Assembly (NCBI RefSeq): GCF_009659535.1
Contig: NZ_VJZZ01000011.1
Coordinates: forward strand, 62,001 to 126,000
Direction: 5' to 3'
Origin: Aggregicoccus sp. 17bor-14
GTDB lineage: Bacteria > Myxococcota > Myxococcia > Myxococcales > Myxococcaceae
DNA length: 64,000 nucleotides
The translations under genes and the position numbers were made by a program. The notes beneath the pieces were generated by a model. The model was given only the letters and a program-made list of their open reading frames with translations, was not told the DNA's origin and searched no databases. Shown here one piece after another: positions 54,173 to 64,000 of the stretch (within the stretch, counting starts at the first letter, position 1; every line of letters begins with the position of its first letter).

Positions 54173-56107
54173 TCAGCGCCCGAAGTCCTGCGTCCAGTAC
54201 ACGCGGTAGGTGGAGGCGCTGTTCGCGCCGTAGCCCACGCCGATGAGGCGGTAGTTGGGGTTCATGATGTTGGTGCAGTGGCCGGCGCTGGCCATCCACC
54301 CCTGCATCACGGACTCGGGCGTGGTCTGGCCCGCGGCGATGTTCTCGCCCCAGGTGCCACCCGTGTAGCCCGCGGCCGCCATGCGATCCCCGGGGCTGCG
54401 CCCGTCCAGGCTGGTGTGCGAGAAGTAGTTCTGGTCCGCCATGTCCTGGCTGTGCAGGCGCGCCGCGGTGCGCAGGCGCGCGTCCAGGGCGAGCGCCGGC
54501 GCGGGCGCGTAGGCGGTGGTGCCGCAGGTGGCGCCCGCGGCACGCGCCTGGTTCACCAGCTCCAGCACGCGGTCCTCGAAGGCCGCGTTCGGGTCCGTGG
54601 GCGTCGGCGTCGGCTGCGCGGTGGTGGCGCTGCGCACCACGGTGTTCGCGTCGCGGTTGCCCGCGGCGTCGCGCGCACGCACCACGAAGGAGTAGGCCGT
54701 GCCGGGGCTGAGGCCGGTCACCTGGGCGGAGGTGGCCCCGGGGGCGGTGCTGAAGGTAGGCGGGGTGGTGGGCACCGTGCTCGAGGTGGACACGTACACG
54801 TCATAGACGAGCGCTCCTTGCGCGCTGAGGTCGTCCGTCGCGGCGGCCCAGGCGAGGTTCACCTGGCTGCTGCCCACCGCCGTGGCCGAGGCGAGGCCCG
54901 CGAAGGTGGGCGCCTGCGTGTCCGCGGTGGAGGTGCCCGGCCGCGTGTAGCGCACGGTGAGGGCGTAGGTGCCGGACGCGTAGCCGTTCACCATCACGTA
55001 CGCGCTGCTCTGGCCCGAGGGGACGGTGAGGCTGCAGGTCTCCGAGGCGCCGGTCTTGTAGGGGCGGCACGCGTAGCTGGTGAGCGTGGGCGCGGCGCCG
55101 AAGCGCACGTAGAGGTCCGGGTCACCCGAGCCCGTCATCACCACCTCGAAGGTCGTGCCGGCCACCACGCTGAAGGGGCCGTGGGCCGCCTGCTGGCCGC
55201 GTGCGAGGCTGCCGGAGAAGGTCTCGGTCTGCGCAGTGCCGGGAGCAGGCGCAGGCGTGGGGGCGGGGGCCGTGCCGGGGGCGCCGTAGAGCGAGCGCGC
55301 GCCGTCCACGTCCTTCTGGGTCAGCTCCAGCGTGTTCGCGGTGCCGTTGCACTGCGGGTAGTGCATGACGGAGGCGGAGTCGTAGGGCGTGAGGCCGCGC
55401 CAGTTGTTGTCCTCGAAGCAGGTGGCGGCCTCGGGGCGGGTGTGCTCGTGGCGAAAGCCCAGCGTGTGGCCGAGCTCGTGGCGCAGGATGCCGGTGAGGG
55501 TGGGGCGCGTGGAGGCGAAGGCGCTCGCGTCGATGAGCACGTTGCGCGCGGAGCGCGAGGTGCTGGGGAAGAAGGAGCGCGCCGCGTACTGGCCGTTCGC
55601 GTTGACGGGGTTCACGTCGAAGAGGACGGCCGTGTTGCTCGCCGTGCAGCCCGCGTCCTGCGCGGGCACGTAGGTGAACTTCACGTTCGCCGCCGCCGCC
55701 CACGCCGCCGCGGCGCTCGCCATCGCGTTCACCACCGCGGCCTTGTTCGTGCCGAAGGTGTTGGACACGCAGTAGGTGAGGTTCAGCTTCTGCGCGTCCG
55801 ACCAGCGGTCGTCCCCCGAGTAGATGCGGTTGACGATGAGCTGCCCCTCGCGCACGTACGTCCCGTAGAGCTCCTGCAGGTGCTTCTCGTCGCAGTCCAC
55901 CATCGGCTCGTCGCCGTTGAGGATGCAGAGGCCCGAGTCCGGCTCCCGGTAGACCTGGGCGAGGAAGGCCTCGTAGCTCATCCCCGTGCCCGTCCGGACG
56001 GCGTCCTGCTCGGGCCCGGTCGTCGAGCTGCCGCCCTCCGGCGCTCCGCACGCCGAGCCGAGCACTGCGAGTCCCACCGCGAGCACACCGCGCTTCTTCC
56101 GTTGCAT
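54173..56107 (-). CDS. Secreted metzincin protease fused to PPC, FN3 and CAP domains
   Basis: A 644-residue exported protein. A lipoprotein-like signal (GLAVLGSAC) leads to a metzincin domain (about 45-280) with the zinc site HELGHTLGFRHE (about residue 209) and the Met-turn SVMHYP, as in the M57 HEIGH-type proteases. A PPC domain (about 300-390), a fibronectin type III domain (about 400-490: VNLAWAAATDDL, VTGLSPGTAYSFVV) and a C-terminal CAP/SCP domain (about 505-644: LELVNQARAAG, HSQDMADQNYFSH, GENIA, GHCTNIMNPNYRLIGVGY) follow. Likely an extracellular predation or cell-wall factor. The ATG at 56107 begins the signal peptide. Confidence 0.9.
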   Translation of the reverse strand: MQRKKRGVLAVGLAVLGSACGAPEGGSSTTGPEQDAVRTGTGMSYEAFLAQVYREPDSGLCILNGDEPMVDCDEKHLQELYGTYVREGQLIVNRIYSGDDRWSDAQKLNLTYCVSNTFGTNKAAVVNAMASAAAAWAAAANVKFTYVPAQDAGCTASNTAVLFDVNPVNANGQYAARSFFPSTSRSARNVLIDASAFASTRPTLTGILRHELGHTLGFRHEHTRPEAATCFEDNNWRGLTPYDSASVMHYPQCNGTANTLELTQKDVDGARSLYGAPGTAPAPTPAPAPGTAQTETFSGSLARGQQAAHGPFSVVAGTTFEVVMTGSGDPDLYVRFGAAPTLTSYACRPYKTGASETCSLTVPSGQSSAYVMVNGYASGTYALTVRYTRPGTSTADTQAPTFAGLASATAVGSSQVNLAWAAATDDLSAQGALVYDVYVSTSSTVPTTPPTFSTAPGATSAQVTGLSPGTAYSFVVRARDAAGNRDANTVVRSATTAQPTPTPTDPNAAFEDRVLELVNQARAAGATCGTTAYAPAPALALDARLRTAARLHSQDMADQNYFSHTSLDGRSPGDRMAAAGYTGGTWGENIAAGQTTPESVMQGWMASAGHCTNIMNPNYRLIGVGYGANSASTYRVYWTQDFGR

Positions 56108-56268
56108 GTGTCGTCGTCTCCAGAGGTGTTGCTGCGGCGGAGACGATAGCGGAGGGCGCTGGAGACCGTTTGAGCGCCAACTAACAAAGCGACCGCGCGG
56201 TGTAGAGGTGCGCTGGGCTTGCTCGGACGCGGCTGCGGCACGCACCGGCGCGCTGGTGCTCGCACATG

Positions 56269-56301
56269 AAAAAAGCCGCTCGCGTTGGGGGCGAGCGGCT
56301 T
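56269..56301 (-). terminator. Rho-independent terminator of the ABC-F operon
   Basis: Arms AAGCCGCTCGC (56273-56283) and GCGAGCGGCTT (56291-56301) pair perfectly over 11 bp with a 7-nt loop. On the minus strand the stem is followed by a run of six T. It lies 36 nt after the stop of the ABC-F gene at 56337. Confidence 0.85.
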
Positions 56302-56336
56302 CGTTCCGGGGCACGGACCCTCTGAGGGGGAGGGTG

Positions 56337-57959
56337 TTAGCTGCGCAGGCCGGGGGCCTCGTGACCGCTGCGGGCCACGTACTCGGTGTAGCCGCCGCCG
56401 TACTGGTGCAGCCCCTCGGGGGTGAGCTCGAGCACGCGGTTGCTCAGGGCGGCGAGGAAGTGCCGGTCGTGGCTCACGAAGAGCATGGTGCCCTCGTAGT
56501 TGCGCAGCGCCTGGATGAGCATCTCCTTCGTCGCCATGTCCAGGTGGTTCGTCGGCTCGTCCAGCACGAGGAAGTTGGGCGGGTCGTAGAGCATCTGCGC
56601 GAGCACGAGCCGCGCCTTCTCTCCACCGGAGAGCACGCGCACCTTCTTCTCGATCTCGTCGCCGGAGAAGCCGAAGCAGCCCGCGAGCGCGCGAAGGCTT
56701 CCCACGGAGGCGCGCGGGAAGCGGTCCTGCAGGCTCTCGAACACGGTGCGCTCGCCGTCCAGCAGCTCCATCGCGTGCTGGGCGAAGTAGCCCATCTTCA
56801 CGCTGCCGCCCACGACCACGTTGCCCGCGTCCGGCTGGCTCTCGCCCGAGATCAGCTTGAGCAGGGTGCTCTTGCCCGCGCCGTTCACGCCCATCACGCA
56901 CCAGCGCTCGCCGCGTCGCACGAGGAAGTCCAGCCCGTCGTAGATGCGGCGCTTGCCATAGCCCTTCACCACGTTGGTGAGCTTGGCCACGTCGTCACCC
57001 GAGCGCGGGGGCGGCTGGAACTCGAACACCTGCGTCACGCGGCGCTTGGGCGGCTCCACCTTCTCGATCTTCTCGAGCTTCTTCACCCGGCTCTGCACCT
57101 GGGCGGCGTGGCTCGCGCGCGCCTTGAACCGCGCGATGAAGGCCTCCTCCTTGGCGAGCATGGCCTGCTGGCGCTCGTACTGCGCCTGCTGCTGCTTCTC
57201 GTTCTGCGCGCGCTGCTTCTCGTAGAACTCGAAGTCGCCCGAGTAGGTGGTGAGCGTGCCGCCGTCGATCTCGATGATCTTGGTCACGATGCGGTTCATG
57301 AACTCGCGGTCGTGGCTGGTCATCAGGATGGCGCCCTCGTAGCCCTTGAGGAAGCCCTCGAGCCAGATGAGCGACTCCAGGTCCAGGTGGTTGCTCGGCT
57401 CGTCCAGGAGCATGGCGTCCGGGCGCATGAGCAGGATGCGCCCCAGCGCCACGCGCATCTTCCAGCCGCCGGACAGGGCGCCCACGTCCCCGTCCATCAT
57501 CTCCTCGCTGAAGCCGAGGCCCGCGAGGATCTCCCGCGCGCGGCCCTCGAGCGCGTAGCCGCCCAGCTCCTCGTAGCGGCCCTGCACCACGCCGAAGCGC
57601 TCCACCAGCTTGTCGATCTCGTCCAGGCGCTCGGGGTCCGCCATGGCGGCCTCCAGCTGCTTGAGCTCGGCGGCCACGGTGGACACCGGGCCCGCGCCGT
57701 CCATGACCGCGGCGACCGCGCTCTGGCCGTGCATCTCGCCCACGTCCTGGTCGAAGTAGCCGATGGTCACGCCGCGGTCGACGGAGACCTGGCCTTCATC
57801 GGCCGTCTCGCGGCCGGTGATCATCCGGAACACGGTGGACTTGCCGGCGCCGTTGGGGCCCACGAGCCCCACCTTCTCGCCCTTGTTCAGGGCGGCGGAG
57901 GCTTCCACGAAGAGGATCTGCTGGCCGTGCTGCTTGCTGACGTTGTCGAGACGGATCAT
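56337..57959 (-). CDS. ABC-F family ATPase
   Basis: A 540-residue soluble protein with two ABC modules: Walker A GPNGAGKST and GVNGAGKST, signatures LSGGWKMRVALGRIL and LSGGEKARLVLAQML, and Walker B LLLDEPSNHLD and LVLDEPTNHLD. The interdomain linker (EKQRAQNEKQQQAQYERQQAM) is the P-site tRNA interaction motif of ABC-F proteins, which act on the ribosome in translation or confer antibiotic protection. It begins at the ATG overlapping the upstream ABC-F stop (ATGA). No membrane domain is present, so it is not a transporter. Subfamily is not certain; YbiT-like is likely. Confidence 0.93.
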   Translation of the reverse strand: MIRLDNVSKQHGQQILFVEASAALNKGEKVGLVGPNGAGKSTVFRMITGRETADEGQVSVDRGVTIGYFDQDVGEMHGQSAVAAVMDGAGPVSTVAAELKQLEAAMADPERLDEIDKLVERFGVVQGRYEELGGYALEGRAREILAGLGFSEEMMDGDVGALSGGWKMRVALGRILLMRPDAMLLDEPSNHLDLESLIWLEGFLKGYEGAILMTSHDREFMNRIVTKIIEIDGGTLTTYSGDFEFYEKQRAQNEKQQQAQYERQQAMLAKEEAFIARFKARASHAAQVQSRVKKLEKIEKVEPPKRRVTQVFEFQPPPRSGDDVAKLTNVVKGYGKRRIYDGLDFLVRRGERWCVMGVNGAGKSTLLKLISGESQPDAGNVVVGGSVKMGYFAQHAMELLDGERTVFESLQDRFPRASVGSLRALAGCFGFSGDEIEKKVRVLSGGEKARLVLAQMLYDPPNFLVLDEPTNHLDMATKEMLIQALRNYEGTMLFVSHDRHFLAALSNRVLELTPEGLHQYGGGYTEYVARSGHEAPGLRS

Positions 57960-59890
57960 GCGCTTTGGGGGGCTGCGAGGTTCTGGAGCTCCTGCCAACG
58001 GGCATAGAGCCGCTCTACTTCCCGGGACGCAGGCTCCAGCTGCTGCTGCAGCTCCTGCACCTTCGAGGGACTGCTGAAGACGGCGGGGTCGGCGAGCTGC
58101 GCCTCCAGCTCGCTCTTTCGGGCCTCGGCCGCCTCGATGGCGGCCTCCATCCCGTCCAGCTCGCGCTGGTCCTTGTAGCTGAGCTTCGTCGCCGGCTTCC
58201 GGGGCGGGGCGGCCGGCACCGGCACCGAGGCGGCGGGCCGGGACTCGCTCTTCGCCGGCGCGGGGGGCTCGCCCGCCTTGCGCGCGGTCTGCTCCTTGAG
58301 GCGGCGGTAGAACTCGAAGTTGCCCGGGTAGCGGGTCGCCTTGCCCTCGCCCTCGAAGGCGAGGATGGAGGTCGCGACCTTGTCGAGGAAGTAGCGGTCG
58401 TGGGTGACGAGCAGCACGCTGCCGCCGAAGCCCAGCAGCAGCCCCTCGAGCACGTTGAGGGTGACGATGTCCAGGTCGTTGGTGGGCTCGTCCAGCACCA
58501 GCACGTTCGCGCCCTCGAGGAAGAGCCGCGCGAGCAGCAGGCGGTTGCGCTCGCCGCCGGACAGCGCCTTCACCTTCATGCGCTGCATGGGCACGGGGAA
58601 GAGCAGGTCGTCCAGGTAGTCGCGCAGGGCGATCTTCTGCCCGCCGATCTCCACCCAGTCCTCGCCCCAGCTCGCCGCGTCGTACACCGTGAGCTCGGGG
58701 TCCAGCTGGGCGCGGTTCTGGTCGTAGTAGGCGACCTTGGTGTTCTTGCCGATGATCACCTCGCCGGAGTCCGGCGGCAGCTCACCGAGCAGGGTGCGCA
58801 GGAAGGTGGTCTTCCCCACGCCGTTGGGCCCCACGATGCCCACGCGCTCTCCGCGCTGCAGCAGGAAGTCCACGCCGCGCAGCACCTCGCGGTCGCCGAA
58901 GCGCTTGTGCACCTTCTTGGCCTCCGCGATCGTGTGGCCCAGGCGCGGGGCGCTCACGGTCTGCAGGGCGGCCACCTTGGGGCGCTGGAAGGCCTTCTCG
59001 GCCATCAGCTTGCGCGCGCGCTCGATGCGCGCCTTGCTCTTGGTGCGCCGCGCCTCGGGGCCGCGCCGCAGCCACGCGACCTCCTGGGAGATCCACCGCT
59101 CGCGCTTGTGCTGCGCGACGGCGCCCTCCTCCTCGGCCACCAGCTTCTGCTCCACGTAGGCCTGGTAGTTGCCCGGGTAGCTCTTCACGCCCGCGCCCGG
59201 GTTGATCTCCACGATGCGGTCCACGAGCCCGTCGAGGAAGTAGCGATCGTGCGTGACGAGCAGGAGCGCGCCCGGGAGCTTGTCCAGCTCGTCCTCGAGC
59301 CACTCGGTGGTGTCCGCGTCCAGGTGGTTGGTCGGCTCGTCGAGCAGGAGCAGGTCGGGGCGGGTGAGCAGCGCGCGCGCGATGGACACGCGCTTGCGCA
59401 GGCCACCGGAGAGCTCCGCGACCGGGCGGTCCCAGTCCTTCACCCCGAGCCGGTCCAGCAGCGTCTTCGCGTGGTGCTCCGTGTCCCAGCCGCCCAGCTG
59501 CTCGATGCGATCCGAGAGCTGCGACATCTGCTCGAGCAGCTTGTCCGCGTTGCCCTCGCCCACCTCGAGCTTGCGGCCCAGCTCCGCCTGCAGCGCGAGC
59601 GCCTCGCGCAGCGGGGCCTGGGCCACGCTCAGCTCGCTCGCCACCGTGGCGCCGGGCGGGAACTCCGCCTCCTGGGGCAGGTAGGTGACGCGGGTGCCGC
59701 GGCGCAGCTGCAGCTCGCCCGCGTCCGCGGGCTGGGCGCCCGCGAGGATCTTCATCAGCGAGCTCTTGCCCGAGCCGTTCACCCCCACCAGGCCCACGCG
59801 CTCCCCCTCCTCGATGGTGAGGGTGAGGTCCTGGAACACGGTGCGGCTGCCGAAGGAGAGCTGGAGGTTGGCTGCGCGAAGGAGCGTCAC
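57956..59890 (-). CDS. uup: ABC-F ATPase Uup
   Basis: A 644-residue ABC-F protein. Two ATPase modules: GVNGSGKSS and GPNGVGKTT, LSGGLRKRVSIARALL, LSGGERNRLLLARLFL, LLLDEPTNHLDADTTEWLEDEL and LVLDEPTNDLDIVTL. A C-terminal coiled-coil extension (KLSYKDQRELDGMEAAIEAAEARKSELEAQL, in parts) distinguishes Uup, which binds DNA and ribosomes and is linked to precise excision of transposons and ribosome assembly. The start is GTG. The stop overlaps the next ABC-F gene (ATGA), so the two are coexpressed. Confidence 0.92.
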   Translation of the reverse strand: MTLLRAANLQLSFGSRTVFQDLTLTIEEGERVGLVGVNGSGKSSLMKILAGAQPADAGELQLRRGTRVTYLPQEAEFPPGATVASELSVAQAPLREALALQAELGRKLEVGEGNADKLLEQMSQLSDRIEQLGGWDTEHHAKTLLDRLGVKDWDRPVAELSGGLRKRVSIARALLTRPDLLLLDEPTNHLDADTTEWLEDELDKLPGALLLVTHDRYFLDGLVDRIVEINPGAGVKSYPGNYQAYVEQKLVAEEEGAVAQHKRERWISQEVAWLRRGPEARRTKSKARIERARKLMAEKAFQRPKVAALQTVSAPRLGHTIAEAKKVHKRFGDREVLRGVDFLLQRGERVGIVGPNGVGKTTFLRTLLGELPPDSGEVIIGKNTKVAYYDQNRAQLDPELTVYDAASWGEDWVEIGGQKIALRDYLDDLLFPVPMQRMKVKALSGGERNRLLLARLFLEGANVLVLDEPTNDLDIVTLNVLEGLLLGFGGSVLLVTHDRYFLDKVATSILAFEGEGKATRYPGNFEFYRRLKEQTARKAGEPPAPAKSESRPAASVPVPAAPPRKPATKLSYKDQRELDGMEAAIEAAEARKSELEAQLADPAVFSSPSKVQELQQQLEPASREVERLYARWQELQNLAAPQSA

Positions 59891-59975
59891 GGGGACTCTC
59901 TTGGCCCAAAGGGCTCAGGGGGGCAAGAGTTGCAGCGGGGGAGGGAAGGGGAACAACCCGCTTCCCTCACCCCGA

Positions 59976-59996
59976 CCCTCTCCCAGAGGGAGAGGG
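59976..59996. repeat. REP-like intergenic hairpin
   Basis: CCCTCTCCC and GGGAGAGGG form perfect 9-bp arms around AGA, with CCCTCACCCC on the left. It lies in the gap after the helicase gene. This composition is typical of dispersed intergenic repeats in GC-rich genomes. A degenerate relative may lie at about 54110-54135. Confidence 0.55.
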
Positions 59997-60003
59997 GACA
60001 GTT

Positions 60004-61443
60004 CTAGAACCACTTCGGGGACGGACGCGCCGGCCGGGGAGCCGCCGCGGGCGCCGGAGCGCCGCTGGCCGCCGCGGGGCGCGCACCGCCGCCGCCGTGG
60101 CCGCCGGAGCGACCGCCGCCGGAGCGGCCACCACCCCCGCCACCGCCACGACCGCCGCCGCCGTGGCGACGACCGCCGCCACCGCCACCGCCGCCGCGGC
60201 CCTCGTCACGGCGCGGGCCGTGCCCGCCGCCGCCGTGGCCACCCGAGCGCCCGTGGCGCTCGCCGCCGCCGCCGCCGTTGCCGCTCGCGGCGGGAGGCTT
60301 GGGCGGGGTCACGCCGGGACGGTAGGGGTGCTCCACCACCGGCACGCTGCGGCGGATGGTGCGCTCGATGTCCTTGAGGTACGCGCGCTCCTCGCCGTCG
60401 CAGAAGGACAGCGCGATGCCGCGTGCGCCCGCGCGCCCCGTGCGGCCGATGCGGTGCACGTAGGACTCGGGGATGTTGGGCAGGTCGAAGTTGATGACGT
60501 GCGTGACGCCGTCGATGTCGATGCCGCGCGCCGCGATGTCGGTGGCGACCAGGACGCGGCAGGTGCCGTCCTTGAAGGCCTCGAGCGCGCGCTCGCGGGC
60601 GTTCTGGCTCTTGTTGCCGTGGATGGCCTCGGCGACGACGCCGCCGTCCACCAGGTGCTTCGCCACGCGGTTCGCCCCGTGCTTCGTGCGGGTGAACACG
60701 ATGGCGCGCTTGATGGCCGGCTCCTCCATCAGGTGGCTGAGCAGGTTGCGCTTCTGGTTGGTGTCCACGAAGTACATCTTCTGCTCCACCGTTTCGGCGG
60801 TGGTGGCCACGGGGGTGACCTCCACCTTCGCGGGGTTCGAGAGGATGCTGTTCGCGAGGCCGGTGATCTCCGCCGGCATGGTGGCGCTGAAGAACAGGGT
60901 CTGGCGCTTCTTGGGCAGCTTCGCGATGACGCGCTTCACGTCATGGATGAAGCCCATGTCGAGCATGCGGTCCGCCTCGTCGAGCACGAAGATCTCGAGC
61001 GAGTTGTAGGACACGTGGCCCTGGTTCATCAGGTCCAGGAGGCGGCCCGGGGTGGCCACCAGGATGTCGATGCCCCGGCGCAGCGCCTGCTCCTGCGCGT
61101 TCTGGCCCACCCCGCCGAAGATGACGGTGTGGGTGAGGCCGCTGAACTTGCCGTAGGTGGCGAAGCTCTCGCCGATCTGGTTCGCGAGCTCGCGGGTGGG
61201 GGTGAGCACGAGGCAGCGGATGGGGCGCGCGTTGCCGGCGGGCTTGCTCGCCATCAGGCGCTGCAGGATGGGCAGGCCGAAGGCGGCCGTCTTGCCGGTG
61301 CCCGTCTGGGCGCAGCCGAGCACGTCCCGGCCCGAGAGGGCGTAGGGGATGGCCTGCTGCTGGATGGGCGTGGGCGTGGTGTAGCCCTCGGCCTCGACGG
61401 CGCGCAGGAGGGGCTCGACCAGCTGGAGATCTTTGAAGTGCAT
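60004..61443 (-). CDS. rhlE: DEAD-box RNA helicase (RhlE type) with Gly-rich tail
   Basis: A 479-residue helicase. Motifs in order: Q motif [10 protein letters not shown] (24-33), AQTGTGKT (45-52), PTRELA, TPGR, DEAD ([10 protein letters not shown]), SAT (FFSATMPAE), then [11 protein letters not shown] and [10 protein letters not shown]. The last 95 residues are a low-complexity Gly/Arg/His tail (repeated [17 protein letters not shown]) that likely binds RNA and may drive condensate formation. Such helicases help ribosome assembly and cold adaptation. The ATG at 61443 follows a 112-nt leader after the fusA terminator. Long homopolymeric Gly runs may vary in length among strains. Confidence 0.92.
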   Translation of the reverse strand: MHFKDLQLVEPLLRAVEAEGYTTPTPIQQQAIPYALSGRDVLGCAQTGTGKTAAFGLPILQRLMASKPAGNARPIRCLVLTPTRELANQIGESFATYGKFSGLTHTVIFGGVGQNAQEQALRRGIDILVATPGRLLDLMNQGHVSYNSLEIFVLDEADRMLDMGFIHDVKRVIAKLPKKRQTLFFSATMPAEITGLANSILSNPAKVEVTPVATTAETVEQKMYFVDTNQKRNLLSHLMEEPAIKRAIVFTRTKHGANRVAKHLVDGGVVAEAIHGNKSQNARERALEAFKDGTCRVLVATDIAARGIDIDGVTHVINFDLPNIPESYVHRIGRTGRAGARGIALSFCDGEERAYLKDIERTIRRSVPVVEHPYRPGVTPPKPPAASGNGGGGGERHGRSGGHGGGGHGPRRDEGRGGGGGGGGRRHGGGGRGGGGGGGRSGGGRSGGHGGGGARPAAASGAPAPAAAPRPARPSPKWF

Positions 61444-61551
61444 GAATGCTTTCGTGAGGTGAAGCGTGCGCGGCGCCGACTGCGGGCGTGCTCGCGCGAG
61501 GAGGGGCCCGGGGGCCCTTGGGGGGACGCAGTCGCCCCAGAGTGTGAAAAG

Positions 61552-61585
61552 AGAAAAGGCGCCCCGAACATTTCCGGGGCGCCTT
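61552..61585 (-). terminator. Rho-independent terminator of fusA
   Basis: AAGGCGCCCCG (61556-61566) and CGGGGCGCCTT (61575-61585) pair over 11 bp with an 8-nt loop; the minus strand continues TTTTCTCTTTTC. It lies 71 nt after the fusA stop. A second hairpin, GCTCCCG/CGGGAGC (61619-61637), sits closer to the stop. Confidence 0.85.
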
Positions 61586-61655
61586 CCCGAACTTCTTGCC
61601 GCTGTCGCCCCGTGGAGGCTCCCGGCAAGCGGGAGCATCCGGGCGCGGTGCGGAA

Positions 61656-63770
<2,115 letters not shown>

Positions 63771-63939
63771 GAGTCGGTCCTTCTTGGTTTGAAATGCCTG
63801 ATGGAACAGGGCGGGGCGGGCGCTTACTTCCCGCGGGGAAAGTTTTCCAGCCAAATCCGCGGACAGGGTGGGTGCTTATCCCACCCCGGCGTGCGGCCTG
63901 GCATGGCGTGAACTGCCTGGTTGCTGGGCCCGGGCGCGC

Positions 63940-63945
63940 TAGGCT
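63940..63945 (+). promoter_or_regulatory. TAGGCT box before the last gene
   Basis: TAGGCT ends 8 nt before the ATG at 63954, as at 5709 and 12119. No Shine-Dalgarno is present. Confidence 0.45.
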
Positions 63946-63953
63946 GCCGCCCC

Positions 63954-64000
63954 ATGTCTGCTGAATCCGCTTCTCACGATGATGGCGGTGCGCGCAACCG
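63954..64000 (+). CDS. Partial coding region at the window end
   Basis: An open frame starts with ATG (MSAESASHDDGGARN) and runs off the window after 15 codons. Support is positional: TAGGCT at 8 nt and divergence from fusA. Nothing can be said of its function. The 183-nt gap to fusA holds promoter-like sequence, including a GGGTG/CACCC dyad near 63870-63884. Confidence 0.45.
   Translation, partial: MSAESASHDDGGARN

Overview
The window is about 70% GC chromosomal DNA from a Myxococcota bacterium, most likely a Myxococcaceae relative. The evidence is a DUF2378/TIGR02265 protein (a Myxococcus paralogous family), two Hanks-type kinases, myxobacterial-style lipoproteins and outer-membrane proteins, a YcaO-TfuA pair, and an EF-G of the type shared by delta-proteobacteria, planctomycetes, spirochaetes and mitochondria. 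No tRNA, rRNA, CRISPR array, prophage or intact insertion sequence was seen. Base composition looks even, so this reads as ordinary core chromosome with many small operons.

Layout. 1-4.3 kb: a minus-strand repair operon (msrB, an oxygenase, xth), then rnk, a small gene and an aldo/keto reductase on plus. 4.7-12.1 kb (minus): a cysteine hydrolase with a GlxA-type regulator, an M1 aminopeptidase lipoprotein, a purine-type permease coupled to an unknown membrane protein. 12.1-18.5 kb (minus): a BlaI repressor, an M56 (BlaR1-type) membrane protease, a secreted protein with the same 29-residue repeats as the protease tail, and a DUF5916 outer-membrane protein; two BlaI-like dyads flank a TTGACA box upstream. 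18.7-24.9 kb (plus): an envelope lipoprotein, an OmpA-like lipoprotein, a kinase with a GspE-N domain, a YchJ-like protein, a Gly-rich protein and a DUF2378 protein. 24.8-31.3 kb: a trypsin-fold protease lacking the usual Ser, divergent from a double-length UvrA.

31.3-38.2 kb: two tandem secreted paralogues, a CpxP-like protein, a V4R-like protein, a peroxiredoxin, the coupled YcaO-TfuA pair, a small CxxC protein, a Rof-like protein and a solitary DNA methyltransferase. 38.3-46.4 kb: an outer-membrane barrel, a second oxygenase, a dicarboxylate symporter coupled to a PlsC-type acyltransferase (apparent CTG start) and SlyD, an OPT transporter, a UDP-sugar pyrophosphorylase and an EamA exporter. 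46.4-50.0 kb (minus): a five-gene acyl activation and transfer cassette (two LbetaH transferases, ACP, SDR, AMP ligase). 50.1-56.1 kb: an alpha/beta hydrolase, a kinase with TPRs, and a secreted metalloprotease fused to a CAP domain. 56.3-63.8 kb (minus): two ABC-F ATPases, an RhlE-type helicase and EF-G, with Rho-independent terminators after the first ABC-F gene and after fusA.

Two gene-organisation habits recur. First, neighbouring genes often overlap by four bases (ATGA, GTGA, and one CTGA). Second, about a dozen genes have a TANNNT hexamer (commonly TAGRNT) 8-11 nt before the start codon, usually without a Shine-Dalgarno sequence, which suggests widespread leaderless or near-leaderless transcription. 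The best candidates for undescribed biology are the orphan YcaO-TfuA pair, the acyl-transfer cassette, the BlaI/M56/29-residue-repeat system, and the leaderless promoter motif.
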